Positions 40,290 to 49,000 of a stretch of 64,000 bases of DNA are shown here, piece by piece. The notes below the pieces were generated by a model. That model saw only the letters and a program-made list of their open reading frames with translations. It was not told the DNA's origin and did not search any database. Where the stretch lies: the NCBI GenBank assembly GCA_934525065.1, contig CAKSYX010000005.1:1-64000 (forward strand), written 5' to 3'. A program made the translations under genes and the position numbers. The stretch's first letter is position 1. Every line of letters starts with the position of its first letter. Source of the stretch: an uncultured Eubacteriales bacterium (GTDB lineage: Bacteria; Bacillota; Clostridia; Oscillospirales; Acutalibacteraceae).

Positions 40290-41153
40290 TCAAACTTTTT
40301 TCATTATTTTTTCAATGTACCGCGAAAATTCCTTGGCGGCGTCGGGACCGCTTGTTTTGTAAAGCATCCGCGTTCCGACAACGTCCTCAACCTCGTTGAA
40401 AACAAAGCTTTCTCCATCAAAAAGAAAATCTATGCCGATAAAATCCGGCGTGCGGGAAAGACGGCTCAGAACCTCTTTCACAGCAAAAATCAAAGCATCG
40501 TTCACTTCAAAGGACCGAACGCTTCCGCCGAGGGAAAAGTTGCTTTTGAACGCGCCCGGCTCCGGTGTTCGCAAAACTGCGCCGAGAATTTCACCGCCCA
40601 AAACATATACCCGAAGGTCGCTCGAACCTAAAAGCGGCTTTTGAAGAAGAAGGCCTTCCGAGCCGAGAAGCTGAAGCTTTTCTTCTAGCTCGGCTTCGTT
40701 TTGAAGGAGAAAAACTTCTTTTCCTCCGTGGCCGTCCGCCGATTTGAGCACGCAGGGAAAACCGAAGCTTTTTGCGCTCTCAATGTCAAAAAAGCTCTTT
40801 TTGAAAAACGCCGTTTTCATTATCGGTATCCGCGAACCGGCAACGGCAAGGTATGTTTTGCGCTTGTCGTTGCAAAGGGAGGATGTCTCATATGAATTGA
40901 AAACCCGTGTTCCGCTTTTTTCAAGAATGAGCGACAAAAGCGGAAAAATCGAACGGTTCACCGCAAAATCCGGCGCGGAAATCGGCTTTGCCGGATGTTC
41001 AAAAAACGTCCCTTTTTCGTCCGAACCGAAAATCAGCTCTTCGGCAAAAAGTAGCTTCATTTCGCAGAACGCCGAGCAGTTTTTCAAAATCTCTTCTGCA
41101 AACCATTTGTTTTTTTTATATTGTTTTTTGTCGTAGATCAGCCAGCCTGTCAT
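40290..41153 (-). CDS. divergent ATP-grasp ligase, second of a tandem pair
   Basis: A 287-residue RimK-type ATP-grasp protein. The ATP-grasp core runs from about residue 90 (CNDKRKTYLAVAGSRIPIMKT) through FPCVLKSADGHGGKEVFLL to FIGIDFLFDGESFVFNEVEDVVGTRML. The usual metal-binding ExN is replaced by NEVED, so metal coordination may differ. It overlaps the upstream partner by 4 nt (ATGA), which implies a stoichiometric pair or heterodimer. Such enzymes join a carboxylate to an amine or thiol. The substrates are unknown and no peptide precursor gene is adjacent. Confidence 0.85.
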   Translation of the reverse strand: MTGWLIYDKKQYKKNKWFAEEILKNCSAFCEMKLLFAEELIFGSDEKGTFFEHPAKPISAPDFAVNRSIFPLLSLILEKSGTRVFNSYETSSLCNDKRKTYLAVAGSRIPIMKTAFFKKSFFDIESAKSFGFPCVLKSADGHGGKEVFLLQNEAELEEKLQLLGSEGLLLQKPLLGSSDLRVYVLGGEILGAVLRTPEPGAFKSNFSLGGSVRSFEVNDALIFAVKEVLSRLSRTPDFIGIDFLFDGESFVFNEVEDVVGTRMLYKTSGPDAAKEFSRYIEKIMKKV

Positions 41154-42022
41154 TGATTTTCAACCTTTTCTTTGATGTATCTCAAAATTATTTCGCTCAT
41201 GTCAACGCCGGTGCAGTCGAGTGAGCTTTTGAAGTGCGGATTTGAATTGACCTCGCAGACAAGCGGCCTTCCGCCCTCGCCGAAGAGCACATCGACCCCG
41301 GCAAAGTCAAGTCCGAGCGCGCGGCAGGCGGCAACGGCAATTTTCTTTGTTTCCTCGTTCGGCTCAAAGCTTTCGGCCGTTCCGCCGTTTGAAATGTTTG
41401 AGCGGAAGTCGCCGTTTACGCTGTGCCGAAGCATAGAACAGACGGCACAGTCGCCGACAACGTTGATTCTCACGTCCTTCCCGAAGCTTGCTTCAACGAA
41501 TTTTTGAAGCAGGAAGCCTTTGCTGCCGAAGCTGTCAACAAGCGAAAACAGCTCGTTTTCATTTTGAACAAGGCTCACCTGCTGACCGAACGAGCCGTAA
41601 AGCTCCTTGACGACCACGGGGTAGCCGGTTTCTGCGGTGATGCTTTTCAAAAAAGCCTTGTCGGTGTATCCTACGCCTTCGTAAGTCAGCGGCGCGGTAA
41701 AGGTCGGCGGTGTCGGCACTCCGGCTTTTTGAAGGAGCAGGGCAGTGTAGGCTTTGTTGTCGCAGTAATAGATTGCGTCGGCCGAGTTGAAAACTCTGAA
41801 GCCCGCGCTTTCAAGCATTTTTGCAAGAAGAACGTCCTTGTCCCAAAAGAGGACGAAATCGCAGTCAAGCCTTTTCACAAAGTCGATATTATGAAGGATA
41901 TCTCCGGATTTGATGACGGAAAGCTCAATGCCCTCTTTCTTCGCGGAAAGCTCAAGCATTGAATATATTCCGAAGAACTTTTTGCTTTCCAAAAAATTGT
42001 TGATGACCAATATGCCTTTCAA
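41150..42022 (-). CDS. RimK-type ATP-grasp ligase, first of a tandem pair
   Basis: A 290-residue ligase with canonical ATP-grasp features: DNKAYTALLLQKAGVPTPPT, YPVVVKELYGSFGQQVSLV (nucleotide-binding lysine and glycine loop), LGLDFAGVDVLF, and the metal site CEVNSNPHFKSS. The start is a TTG at 42022 with AAAGGAG 8 nt upstream. It resembles RimK/LysX-like enzymes that form amide bonds on amino acids or peptides. With its divergent partner it forms a two-gene unit; the sole preceding gene (42117) is of unknown function. Confidence 0.88.
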   Translation of the reverse strand: MKGILVINNFLESKKFFGIYSMLELSAKKEGIELSVIKSGDILHNIDFVKRLDCDFVLFWDKDVLLAKMLESAGFRVFNSADAIYYCDNKAYTALLLQKAGVPTPPTFTAPLTYEGVGYTDKAFLKSITAETGYPVVVKELYGSFGQQVSLVQNENELFSLVDSFGSKGFLLQKFVEASFGKDVRINVVGDCAVCSMLRHSVNGDFRSNISNGGTAESFEPNEETKKIAVAACRALGLDFAGVDVLFGEGGRPLVCEVNSNPHFKSSLDCTGVDMSEIILRYIKEKVENQ

Positions 42023-42116
42023 ATTTTTTGCTCCTTTATGTTGATTTCTGTCTGATTGCAAGAATGAAATTTCTCACGCCATGCTGCAGCCGGGCAGGGC
42101 GTGACGGCGGTTCTTT

Positions 42117-42665
42117 TTACGGTTCCTCTGCTATCTTGGTGATATTTGCAATGATGAACCGCTGTGCATCGGCGTTGTAGATATTTTTCTTATACTCTCT
42201 TCCATTAAGACTTGTTCCGTCAACGGTGAAAATTCCGATTGTTCCGCCTTTTTCCGTGGCCTCCCTGCTGCGTGCGCCCGCGCGTATGTTTTCAACGAGG
42301 TAGCCCTCCTTGACGAGCCACGATGAAATTTTTGAAGCAGAGACCTTTTTCACTCCTTCGTCAAGGACAGCCGCAATGCGCTTTGAAATTTCCGAAACGC
42401 CGACCGGAGTTTCGGAGACCTCAACCATTCCGAGCTGTTCTTCGGTGATTCTGAACGGTGCGCCTTTTATAACAGTCTTTTTGATTTCGCCGCCGTTGTC
42501 AATTACCTTTTGGAGCACTCCGGAAACATAGAACAGACAGCGGCTGATTCTGACGTTGTTTATAACGCTGTCCTCGGAAATACTTCCGTCTGTTATCGGG
42601 TCGATTCCGTTGGCGAGCTTTTCAATATACATTTTTGCGCGTTCAAGAGTTTCAAGTTCCGTCAT
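42117..42665 (-). CDS. conserved hypothetical protein
   Basis: A 182-residue soluble protein beginning MTELETLERAKMYIEKLANGIDP, with AAAAGGAG 7-8 nt before the ATG at 42665. Near-identical N-termini occur, as I recall, in an uncharacterised family widespread in Firmicutes. The middle part (VSEISKRIAAVLDEGVKKVSASKISSWLVKEGYL) looks like a winged-helix segment, and the C-terminus ends in a short beta strand region. No enzyme motif is visible. An inverted repeat TCACGCC/GGCGTGA at 42073-42104 follows the gene, with no clear T-run. Function unknown. Confidence 0.8.
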   Translation of the reverse strand: MTELETLERAKMYIEKLANGIDPITDGSISEDSVINNVRISRCLFYVSGVLQKVIDNGGEIKKTVIKGAPFRITEEQLGMVEVSETPVGVSEISKRIAAVLDEGVKKVSASKISSWLVKEGYLVENIRAGARSREATEKGGTIGIFTVDGTSLNGREYKKNIYNADAQRFIIANITKIAEEP

Positions 42666-42735
42666 GTTTTTTCTCCTTTTCATCTAAGTAAAAAGACCGC
42701 CGCGTCCTGACCGGAAGCGGCGGCCGAATGTTTTT

Positions 42736-43671
42736 TCAGGCGCATTTTGCCATGACAGGCAGCGTCAGTGCGGCGCTTTCGCTGCTGTTGAATTCCATCA
42801 TCATGTGACCGCCTTCCTTAACGGTGAAATGCTCGCTGTCCTTCGGAGCGGCGGCAAGAACTGCGTCAAGGTTCTTTGCGTTCGCAACGCGGTCATTCTT
42901 TGCGGTGACTATAACAACAGGCATCTCCAAAGCGGAGAATTTTTCAAAGTCAGTTCCCCTTGTGTGCGAGGTCATGACTGCAATGCCTTTGCCCGTTCCG
43001 TCAAGTCTCAACGGCGCGGCAATTCTCAAAACGTCATAGCCTTTTGCATATTCCTTGTCGCTGAAGCTCATTTCAACCATCGGAGTAAAGATGAACGAAA
43101 ACGAAGAGCCGATTTTGAAAAGGCCGCCGAAAAGAGAAAGAACATATTTGTTCGTCATAAGGCTTTTCATGAGGGGAGAGGCCTCCCTGCTCGTCTGCGG
43201 AGCAAAAAGAACAAGGCCGGCAATGCTCTGCGGGTGATCGGTGGCAACATTGATTGCAATTCCGCCGCCCATTGAATGACCGCCGAGAATCCAGCGGCCG
43301 CCGAGGTTTTCCATGAGGGCATAGACAACGTCCTCACGGCTCATGAGCTCTGTCTCGGTCGTCTCACGGCTTGAATAGCCGAAATTCGGCAGATCGACCG
43401 TGACAACGTAATAGCCGTTTTCGGCGTATTTTTCGGCAAGACCTTCAAAAGAAGCGGTTGAAAGCCCAAAGCCGTGGAGGAGCATTACGCCGGGGTGAGC
43501 CGAGCGTTCGCCGTATGTTCTGTAGTGAAGGTTATAGTCTCCGATTTCAAAAAATTCACTGTTTGAAAAAGGAACCTTTTCGCCGACTGCGGCGAGGGAA
43601 ATGACCGTTAAGCATGAGAGCGCAAAAACGAGCGCAAGAAGAAACGATGCAAATCTCTTTGTCTTTTTCAT
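42736..43671 (-). CDS. secreted or anchored alpha/beta hydrolase
   Basis: A 311-residue protein with an N-terminal signal sequence (residues 1-28, MKKTKRFASFLLALVFALSC) and an alpha/beta hydrolase domain. It has LLHGFGLSTASFEGL for the oxyanion hole, nucleophile Ser in GGHSMGGG, Asp in VTAKNDRVA and His in KEGGHMMMEF. It belongs to the broad epoxide hydrolase/haloperoxidase-like group, and the substrate cannot be predicted. Single gene on the minus strand, divergent from rluA-like. No lipobox is obvious. Confidence 0.9.
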   Translation of the reverse strand: MKKTKRFASFLLALVFALSCLTVISLAAVGEKVPFSNSEFFEIGDYNLHYRTYGERSAHPGVMLLHGFGLSTASFEGLAEKYAENGYYVVTVDLPNFGYSSRETTETELMSREDVVYALMENLGGRWILGGHSMGGGIAINVATDHPQSIAGLVLFAPQTSREASPLMKSLMTNKYVLSLFGGLFKIGSSFSFIFTPMVEMSFSDKEYAKGYDVLRIAAPLRLDGTGKGIAVMTSHTRGTDFEKFSALEMPVVIVTAKNDRVANAKNLDAVLAAAPKDSEHFTVKEGGHMMMEFNSSESAALTLPVMAKCA

Positions 43672-43758
43672 TATATATCCATTCCTTTCTTTAAGTTTTT
43701 CGCTGTTTATATTTTAGCAGGGAAAAACGGCGTTGTCAATCTTTGTTCCGAACTAATC

Positions 43759-43787
43759 TTGTTAATCGCTTCTGTTTGTGATATTAT
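43759..43787 (+). promoter_or_regulatory. promoter of RluA-family gene
   Basis: TTGTTA (43759-43764), 17-bp spacer, TATTAT (43782-43787), 33 bp before the start codon. Confidence 0.6.
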
Positions 43788-43819
43788 AGGTCAATCAACT
43801 ATGAAAGAATGATTGAAAC

Positions 43820-44791
43820 TTGAAAAGCTTCACTGTGAAAAAGAATGACGCAGGAAAAAGGCTCGACGCCTTCCTTTCAAAAAGTCTTCCGAACCTTCCG
43901 AAGGCTCTTATGTATAAATACATCAGAAAAAAGCGAATTAAAATCAACTCAAAGCGCGCGGAAATTTCCACCCGTCTGTGCGAAGGGGACGTTATTGACC
44001 TTTACATAAACGATGAGTTCTTTGAAAAAAGCAAAACGCGCTATGACTTCCTTTCCGCGTCGAAAAGCCTTGATGTTGTATATGAGGATGATAACATTAT
44101 TTTGCTCAACAAAAAGGCCGGGCTTCTCTCTCACCCGGACAACAGCGAATATATTGATACGCTCATAACGCGCGTCAAGCGATATCTTTTTGAAAAGGGC
44201 GAGTACGACCCGGAAAACGAAATGTCCTTTGCTCCGGCTCTCGTCAACCGTATTGACCGCAACACAAGCGGAATCGTAATTGCCGCAAAGACCGCAGAGG
44301 CTCTGCGCGTTCTCAACCAAAAAATGAAGGACAGGGAAATTCACAAGTTTTATCTTTGCGTTCTCCACGGAGCCCCGAAGGAAAAAAGCGGTATTCTCGA
44401 AGGCTACCTTGAAAAAAACGAAAGCAAAAACAAGGTCTTTGTTTCAAAAGGGCAGAAGGATAATTCAAAGCTCATCAGAACAAAGTATCGCGTTTTGAAA
44501 AGCAAAGCAGGCCTTTCCCTCGTTGAGGTTGAGCTTCTCACCGGCAGAACGCACCAGATCCGCGCCCACTTTGCTTCAATCGGCCATCCGCTGCTCGGCG
44601 ACGGAAAATACGGCAAAAATGAGCTGAACAAAAAAAGCGGACTCAAAAAGCAGTGCCTTTGCTCCTATAAGCTCATTTTCGACTTCACGACCGAAGCCGG
44701 CGGGCTTGAATACCTGAACGGCAGGGAGTTTGAACTCAAAAGCGTCTGGTTCAGAGACGGCTTTGAAGAGCTTTGCAAAGCCGAACAATAA
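43820..44791 (+). CDS. RluA-family pseudouridine synthase
   Basis: Isomerises uridine to pseudouridine, probably in 23S rRNA. The 323-residue protein has an N-terminal S4 RNA-binding domain (about 14-70; KRLDAFLSKSLPNLPKALMYKYIRKKRIKIN) and the RluA catalytic core with Asp146 in NRIDRNTSGIVIAAK (family HRLDxxTSG) and the RTHQIRAHFASIGHPLLGD motif. The usual His before Arg is Asn. The start is TTG with only a weak ribosome site. The RluC/RluD subgroup is likely, but the exact uridine target is not readable. Confidence 0.92.
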   Translation: MKSFTVKKNDAGKRLDAFLSKSLPNLPKALMYKYIRKKRIKINSKRAEISTRLCEGDVIDLYINDEFFEKSKTRYDFLSASKSLDVVYEDDNIILLNKKAGLLSHPDNSEYIDTLITRVKRYLFEKGEYDPENEMSFAPALVNRIDRNTSGIVIAAKTAEALRVLNQKMKDREIHKFYLCVLHGAPKEKSGILEGYLEKNESKNKVFVSKGQKDNSKLIRTKYRVLKSKAGLSLVEVELLTGRTHQIRAHFASIGHPLLGDGKYGKNELNKKSGLKKQCLCSYKLIFDFTTEAGGLEYLNGREFELKSVWFRDGFEELCKAEQ

Positions 44792-44812
44792 AATTCTATG
44801 TTTTATCCTCAC

Positions 44813-44862
44813 AAAAAACGCGGCCGATTTTTGTAACTGTCTACAAAAAAAGCCGCGTTTTG
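44813..44862 (+). terminator. terminator after RluA-family gene
   Basis: CAAAAAACGCGGC and GCCGCGTTTTG arms with an inner TTTTTGTA/TACAAAAA stem, giving a long A/T-flanked hairpin usable in both directions. Confidence 0.75.
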
Positions 44863-44891
44863 TTGACTGCTTTCAAATTGGAGTTTATAAT
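44863..44891 (+). promoter_or_regulatory. promoter of GPH transporter gene
   Basis: TTGACT (44863-44868), 17-bp spacer, TATAAT (44886-44891). Confidence 0.8.
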
Positions 44892-44942
44892 TGATATATT
44901 ATATATGCCTGACGGAAGAAGGGCAGGTTCAGGAGTGATCTG

Positions 44943-46472
44943 ATGTCAACGCAAGTCTACAAAAACACCTATACCAAGAAGGAACGGAATATGTACCTTC
45001 TCGGTATGGCCGGCCAGAACATGATTTATAACATCATCGGCACCGGCCTTTATTTCTATTACCAAAGTGTAATTTTCATCCCGGCAATCGCAACCAGTTT
45101 ATTCATGGCGATTGCAAGAGTTTGGGACGCCATCAACGACCCGATGATGGGAACCATCGTTGACCGCACACATTCAAAATGGGGCAAGTGCAGACCCTAC
45201 CTTCTTTTCTGCCCCGCCGTTATTTTTGTCATCACTGTTCTTTGCTTCGTCAACGGACAGTATTCCGCGAAAGCCAACACACCGCTTCAGAATGCGCTCA
45301 TCATCGGCTGGGCTGCGATTTCATATATCCTTTGGGGTATGAGCTACACCGTCGGTGACATTCCTCTTTGGGGAATCACTTCGCTCATGACCGACAGAGA
45401 AAAAGACCGTTCGAGCATCCTTGCTCTTGCGCGTATAGCAGGCGGAATCGGTGCCGGCGTTGTTCTTCTTTGCATCATTCAGGTCTCACAGGGTGTCGGC
45501 AAGGTTCTTGCGCCGAAAGTCGGCGACAAAAACACCGCAATTCAGTATGGCTTCATAATTATTGCCGCTGTCTTTGCTCTCATCGGCTGCGGACTTTTCC
45601 AGCTTGTCGGAATCTTCACAAAGGAGCGCATTGCTCAGACCGAACAGCAGAATTCAATCAAGGATAACTTCAAGCTTATGTGGAGCAACGAACCGTTCAG
45701 AAAGGTTCTTATTTCAAGCGTAATCAGAAGCCCGATCATGCTCCTTATGAGCGTTGCAATGACTCTTCTCAATTATTACTTCGGAAACTACGGACAGAAG
45801 GATTACACCCTTTATCTCATTATCCTCGGCGGCGCGATTTTCATTGCTCAGTTTGCAATGAGCGCCCTTGCTCCCAAGCTTTGCGAAAAGTATGAAAAGA
45901 AGACCGTCTATAACGTTTCAACCGCAGTCGGAGCTATTGCTTTCGCGCTTATCTTTGTCGTTTACCTCATCGCACCGAAAGACCTTGACAAGCCGTTCTG
46001 GGTTGTTGTAAACTTCATCCTCTTTGCGGGCGCGGGCGCAGGAATGGGCGCGCTCAATGTTATGCAGTCCATTCTCATTGCCGACGCAGTTGATTATGAG
46101 GAATACAACAACAATATCCGCCCGGACGGAGTTTTCTTCTCCGGCCAGTCCTTTGCAACAAAGCTTTCCTCAGGTATCGCTTCGATCATTCAGGGTATTG
46201 CTTTTGCAATCATCGGCTTCAGCGACAGTAACATCGAGGCCTGCAACATCGCCCTTCAGGATGGTGCTTCCTTCAAGGATGACTTCCCGCAGTATGCAAT
46301 GATGATGTTCTTCCTTTGCTCAATTCCGCCGGCGATCGGACTTCTCCTTTCAATCATCCCGATGAAGAAGTATCCGCTCAAGAACGCCGACAACCGGAAG
46401 ATCCTTGCCGCTCTCATCGAAAGAAGAGAAAAGGCCGGCAAAGACGAAGCTGCTGCGGATGAAAACGTTTAA
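44943..46472 (+). CDS. GPH-family sugar:cation symporter (MFS)
   Basis: A 509-residue, about 12-helix transporter of the glycoside-pentoside-hexuronide family (MelB/XylP/YicJ type). The diagnostic N-terminal loop is present: ARVWDAINDPMMGTIVDRTHSKWGKCRPYLLF, with the paired aspartates that bind the coupling cation, as is ADAVDYEEYNNNIRPDGVFFS in the second half. It probably takes up a glycoside or glucuronide. No hydrolase gene is directly adjacent; the GH-D-like glycosidase is 5 kb away. The gene has its own promoter and is followed by ispE after 60 nt. Confidence 0.93.
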   Translation: MSTQVYKNTYTKKERNMYLLGMAGQNMIYNIIGTGLYFYYQSVIFIPAIATSLFMAIARVWDAINDPMMGTIVDRTHSKWGKCRPYLLFCPAVIFVITVLCFVNGQYSAKANTPLQNALIIGWAAISYILWGMSYTVGDIPLWGITSLMTDREKDRSSILALARIAGGIGAGVVLLCIIQVSQGVGKVLAPKVGDKNTAIQYGFIIIAAVFALIGCGLFQLVGIFTKERIAQTEQQNSIKDNFKLMWSNEPFRKVLISSVIRSPIMLLMSVAMTLLNYYFGNYGQKDYTLYLIILGGAIFIAQFAMSALAPKLCEKYEKKTVYNVSTAVGAIAFALIFVVYLIAPKDLDKPFWVVVNFILFAGAGAGMGALNVMQSILIADAVDYEEYNNNIRPDGVFFSGQSFATKLSSGIASIIQGIAFAIIGFSDSNIEACNIALQDGASFKDDFPQYAMMMFFLCSIPPAIGLLLSIIPMKKYPLKNADNRKILAALIERREKAGKDEAAADENV

Positions 46473-46532
46473 TTAAAAATCACTTTGAGCCGGAGCACAG
46501 TCCGGCTCAAGGCTTTTACGAAAGGAATCCCG

Positions 46533-47408
46533 ATGAAAGTTACAGCCAGAGCCTTTGCAAAAATCAATCTCATGCTTGACATTCTCAGAACGCTCGAGGA
46601 CGGTTTCCATGAGCTTTTTATGCTTATGCAGTCGGTCGGACTCTATGACACTGTGAGCGTTGAAGCAAATGAAAGCGGAAAAATTTCCGTTCACTGCGAC
46701 AATGCAGATATCCCCACCGGAAGCGAAAACATCGCCTACAAAGCCGCAGAAGCGTTTTTTGAGTACACTAAAGTTCAGAATCCGGGAATAAGCATTGAAA
46801 TTGAAAAGAGAATTCCCCACGCGGCCGGTCTTGCCGGCGGCAGCGCGGACGCGGCCGGAACTGTTGCCGCGCTCAAAAAGCTTTTTGCTCCCACACTTTC
46901 CGACCGAAAGGTTGCCGAAATTTGCGCAAAGATCGGCTCAGATGTTCCGTTCTGCGCGCTCGGCGGAACAATGCTCGCTCAGTATACGGGTACGGTGCTG
47001 TCATATCTGCCGCAAACAGAAATCGGAAAAATCGTCATCGTCAAGCCCGAAATGTCCGTTTCAACCGGAAAGGCATATAAGGCCTTTGACACCGCCGAGA
47101 GGGTTCGCCACCTTGACAAAAGCGGGATGCTTGAAGCGGTGATGAAGGGTGACGTTGAAGGAATTTACAGCCGCGTTGACAACGTTTTTGAACAGTTCAT
47201 TGATGTTCCGGAGCGCATTACTATTAAGGCTGTGATGAGAAAGCATGGCTGTTCCTGCTGCTGCATGAGCGGAAGCGGACCGAGCGTCTTCGGCATTTTT
47301 AAAAACGAGAAGGACGCACAAAGCTGCTTCGGCGAGCTTAAAAAGACTTTTCCGCAGACATATCTTTGCGATGCAGTGAAAAGCGGCGTTGAGGTCTGCG
47401 CCGAGTGA
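46533..47408 (+). CDS. ispE: 4-diphosphocytidyl-2-C-methyl-D-erythritol kinase
   Basis: GHMP kinase of the MEP isoprenoid pathway, phosphorylating CDP-methylerythritol. The 291-residue protein has the substrate loop AFAKINLMLDIL, the phosphate-binding PHAAGLAGGSADAAGTVAAL and the C-terminal GSGPSVFG motif. AAAGGA lies 6 nt before the ATG at 46533. The organism therefore uses the MEP route for isoprenoids. Gene follows the transporter and may be cotranscribed with it. Confidence 0.96.
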   Translation: MKVTARAFAKINLMLDILRTLEDGFHELFMLMQSVGLYDTVSVEANESGKISVHCDNADIPTGSENIAYKAAEAFFEYTKVQNPGISIEIEKRIPHAAGLAGGSADAAGTVAALKKLFAPTLSDRKVAEICAKIGSDVPFCALGGTMLAQYTGTVLSYLPQTEIGKIVIVKPEMSVSTGKAYKAFDTAERVRHLDKSGMLEAVMKGDVEGIYSRVDNVFEQFIDVPERITIKAVMRKHGCSCCCMSGSGPSVFGIFKNEKDAQSCFGELKKTFPQTYLCDAVKSGVEVCAE

Positions 47409-47541
47409 GCCGAAAAACATTACAATTTTAAAACGGGGCGTTTTGCGGCTTTGCAGAGCGCTCTGCTTTTTTTACATTGAATTGAACGGAAAAAAATATT
47501 TTTCCTCTTTACAAGGAGAGGAAAACGTGCTATCATATAGC

Positions 47542-47555
47542 CGAACAAACGTTCG
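47542..47555. promoter_or_regulatory. LexA operator (SOS box) of dinB
   Basis: CGAACAAACGTTCG, a perfect CGAAC-N4-GTTCG palindrome, centred about 24 bp before the dinB start. It is the same operator type as at 36147. Confidence 0.92.
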
Positions 47556-47572
47556 GAAAGAAGGCACTTTTC

Positions 47573-48817
47573 ATGAAAGACAGGCTCATTCTGCATTGTG
47601 ACCTCAACAACTTTTTTGCCTCCGTTGAGTGTTTGAGTCACCCGGAGTGGCGCGATGTTCCGATGGCGGTCGGAGGAAGCAGTGAGGAAAGGCACGGAAT
47701 AATCCTTGCCAAAAACGAAAAGGCGAAGCATTTCGGCGTGAGGACTGCGGAGGCACTCTGGGAGGCGCGGCAGAAATGCCCCGACCTGCTCATCGTTCCG
47801 CCGCATTACGATGATTACGTTTTCTATTCAAAAAAGGTTCGCGCAATTTATGAGGAATACACCGACCGAGTTGAACCGTTCGGAATGGACGAGTGTTGGC
47901 TTGATGTGACAGGGAGTACTCTGCTTTTCGGCGGCGGAGGAGAGATAGGCTGTGAAATCAAAGAGCGTGTCAAACGGGAAACGGGGCTGACAATTTCCGT
48001 TGGTGTCAGCTTTAACAAGGTTTTTGCAAAGCTCGCTTCGGACATGAAAAAGCCGGACGCGATGACGGTCATCGGGCGTGAAAATTTTCGTTCCGTCGTC
48101 TGTCCGTTGGCGGTGCAGGAGATGATCGGTGTCGGAAAAGCGACACTGCGCCGTTTGAACTCTATCGGTGTTTACACCCTCGGCGAGCTTGCAAAAACCG
48201 ACCCCAAAATGTTGCGCCTTACCTTTGGAAAAATGGGTGAACAGCTTTGGCAGGCGGCGAACGGTCTTGACAGCACCCCGGTGCTTTCCAAAAATGAGAT
48301 TCCGCCGGCGAAGAGCGTCGGACGCAGCGTGACCGGGAAATATGACCTCAAAAACAACGATGAGGTCGCCGCCGTGATGCTCTATCTGACGGGAAAGGTT
48401 GCCTCAAGCCTCAGAGACAACAACGTTATGGCAACCTCGGTTCAAATTCATATCCGCGACGAAAAGCTGCTTGTCCGCGAATGTCAGGCACCGCTTTCTC
48501 AGCCGACGAGAATCGTTGAAATGCTTTTTTCGCTCGGAATGGAGCTGTTTGTGAGCAATTGGAGCTGGAAGAGCAGTGTGCGTTCAATCGGAATCCGAGC
48601 CTGCGGCCTTGTTCCGGAAAACTGCGCTTCTCAGTATAGCCTTTTTTACAGCACAGGCCGCTATGACAAGCTTGAAGCCCTTGAAGCGCAGGTTTATGAA
48701 ATCTGCCGCAAGTATGGCAAGAATGCTCTTTTCAGAGCCTCAACGATGCGCATTGCCGTTCCGAACTCGGACACCCCGGCCTTTAACGATGTGAGATATA
48801 TGACTAAGGAAGGCTGA
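47573..48817 (+). CDS. dinB: DNA polymerase IV (Y-family translesion polymerase)
   Basis: Error-prone polymerase that bypasses lesions during the SOS response. The 414-residue protein has catalytic Asp9 in HCDLNNFFASVE, the second site in GMDECWLDVT, and HhH-containing thumb GVGKATLRRLNSIGVYTLGELA. The little-finger domain follows (KSVGRSVT ...). The C-terminus lacks a clear QxxLF-type clamp-binding end; it ends YMTKEG. A perfect LexA box just upstream shows direct SOS control. Terminator downstream. Confidence 0.96.
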   Translation: MKDRLILHCDLNNFFASVECLSHPEWRDVPMAVGGSSEERHGIILAKNEKAKHFGVRTAEALWEARQKCPDLLIVPPHYDDYVFYSKKVRAIYEEYTDRVEPFGMDECWLDVTGSTLLFGGGGEIGCEIKERVKRETGLTISVGVSFNKVFAKLASDMKKPDAMTVIGRENFRSVVCPLAVQEMIGVGKATLRRLNSIGVYTLGELAKTDPKMLRLTFGKMGEQLWQAANGLDSTPVLSKNEIPPAKSVGRSVTGKYDLKNNDEVAAVMLYLTGKVASSLRDNNVMATSVQIHIRDEKLLVRECQAPLSQPTRIVEMLFSLGMELFVSNWSWKSSVRSIGIRACGLVPENCASQYSLFYSTGRYDKLEALEAQVYEICRKYGKNALFRASTMRIAVPNSDTPAFNDVRYMTKEG

Positions 48818-48951
48818 GCGTGAAACAAAAAATGTCGTAATTTGCGGAAAACAGGGTTCACGGACAAACTGAACCATAGTGAAAGACGGCGCACGTCAGA
48901 AAACGAAGCGGTTTTTGTCTGTATTTTCAAACAAGCAAATATATATTTTCC

Positions 48952-48983
48952 TCATCGGAGTATAATTGCTCCGATGATTTTTG
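48952..48983 (+). terminator. terminator after dinB
   Basis: TCATCGGAG/CTCCGATGA, a 9-bp stem with an 8-nt loop, followed by TTTTTG. Confidence 0.85.
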
Positions 48984-49000
48984 TCTGAAGGGAGATAGAA

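Noticed and set aside
40290..42665. Ribosomally made, ATP-grasp-modified peptide (graspetide) cluster
   Set aside because: Two ATP-grasp genes are present, but I found no short precursor with a Thr/Glu-rich core, protease or exporter nearby.
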